Source: Candidatus Dechloromonas phosphorivorans | GTDB taxonomy: Bacteria > Pseudomonadota > Gammaproteobacteria > Burkholderiales > Rhodocyclaceae | Reading direction: 5' to 3' | Assembly (NCBI GenBank): GCA_016709495.1 | Contig: JADJMS010000018.1 | Coordinates: forward strand, 1 to 43,875 | Length of the DNA stretch: 43,875 nucleotides | Position numbers and translations under genes: made by a program | The notes under the pieces: model-generated | The model's database searches: none | The model's input: only the letters and a program-made list of their open reading frames with translations | Told to the model about the DNA's origin: nothing | Part shown: positions 43,625 to 43,875 of the stretch, piece by piece | Numbering within the stretch: the first letter of the stretch is position 1 | Layout of the letters: each line of letters starts with the position of its first letter

Positions 43625-43637
43625 CGTTACGGTCAAC
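43625..43637 (+). repeat. Uptake-signal-like word, copy 13 (intergenic, one mismatch)
   Basis: CGTTACGGTCAAC (first base differs), followed by AAAA after 4 bases and ATTTTA after 6 more. It lies 9 bases after the CHASE2-GGDEF-EAL gene, just as copy 12 follows the response regulator gene. Confidence 0.8.
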
Positions 43638-43875
43638 GCCCAAAACTCTTGATTTTAGTGCTTTCAGTGTTCCATCGCAGGCATACCGGCGGTTCATTGT
43701 TCGACGACCTTGGCATCTACCCTTGCCGCTGCCATCGCCAAAAGTCAAAGGTGATTAACACACGACATCGCCTTCCCTTCATCGGCGCATTCAGGTTGAT
43801 CAAAGGCGGGACATGCAGACCAACCCGGCTTGAGCACGGCCTCACCTTTGACTTGACATCAATCGCTGCAACCGG
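43638..43875. other. Unassigned end of window
   Basis: No gene can be supported. GTCAAAGGTGA (43744-43754) and TCACCTTTGAC (43842-43852) are a perfect 11-base inverted pair about 90 bases apart. On the minus strand a short frame with PGWSACPAF and PECADEGKAMSC could be the end of a gene starting beyond the window, but it needs a frameshift and is not claimed. Confidence 0.3.

Noticed and set aside
1..43875. CRISPR arrays, tRNA and rRNA genes
   Set aside because: No evenly spaced direct repeats, cloverleaf-like segments or rRNA signatures were noticed on either strand by eye.

Overview
The window looks like a chromosomal stretch of a betaproteobacterium of the order Rhodocyclales (Dechloromonas/Azonexus-like). 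This is inferred from gene content (RegB/RegA-type redox pair, c4-like diheme cytochrome, polyhydroxyalkanoate-system protein, LysM-FecR plus CHASE2-GGDEF-EAL pair, a TypA and MoaA of betaproteobacterial type) and GC-rich codon use. I see no phage, plasmid, rRNA, tRNA or CRISPR.

Layout. 1-4286: the 3' end of a type I restriction specificity gene, a long inverted repeat, an isochorismatase/tautomerase pair divergent from a LysR regulator, and a hipBA toxin-antitoxin locus with palindromic operators. 4287-9008: parC, a terminator, a permease with a cyclic-nucleotide-binding protein, and a lipoprotein Cu/Zn superoxide dismutase. 9076-13949: moaA, a membrane GGDEF-EAL protein and typA. 14072-17923: a cluster behind a promoter carrying two palindromic operators (membrane protein, lipoprotein, helix-hairpin-helix protein, winged-helix regulator), then a proline-rich membrane protein and a two-nuclease fusion. 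17944-22235: creA, a cupin and an isolated hybrid histidine kinase behind a near-ideal FNR-type promoter. 22332-28529: oxidative repair and housekeeping genes (Tat-exported MsrB, DUF1223, RNase D-like nuclease, esterase, peptide deformylase, SEC-C protein, cytosolic MsrB, MFS carrier), with a LexA box in front of a 54-residue protein. 28531-29760: a small defence-like patch (brnTA, a HEPN-type protein, and a displaced 3' end of a radical SAM gene). 29762-35243: radical SAM enzyme, thioesterase, FrnE, then a storage-lipid group (wax ester synthase, acyl-CoA-binding protein, PHA-system protein) and an M18 aminopeptidase. 35330-43616: HD-GYP protein, cytochrome c, RegBA-like two-component system, LysM-FecR protein and CHASE2-GGDEF-EAL protein.

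Main discovery: a short word, TGTTRCGGTCRAC, occurs 10 times exactly and 3 more times with one mismatch. It is on both strands, inside and between genes, and nearly every copy is followed by two A/T tracts about one helical turn apart. This is the architecture of a DNA uptake signal sequence (core plus phased A/T tracts, as in Pasteurellaceae) and is not explained by any gene here.

Caveat: many genes carry single-base frameshifts, mostly at short homopolymers, and the region after 39 kb is saturated with them while protein-level similarity persists in alternating frames. I read these mainly as sequence errors, so coordinates of those genes are spans rather than clean reading frames.
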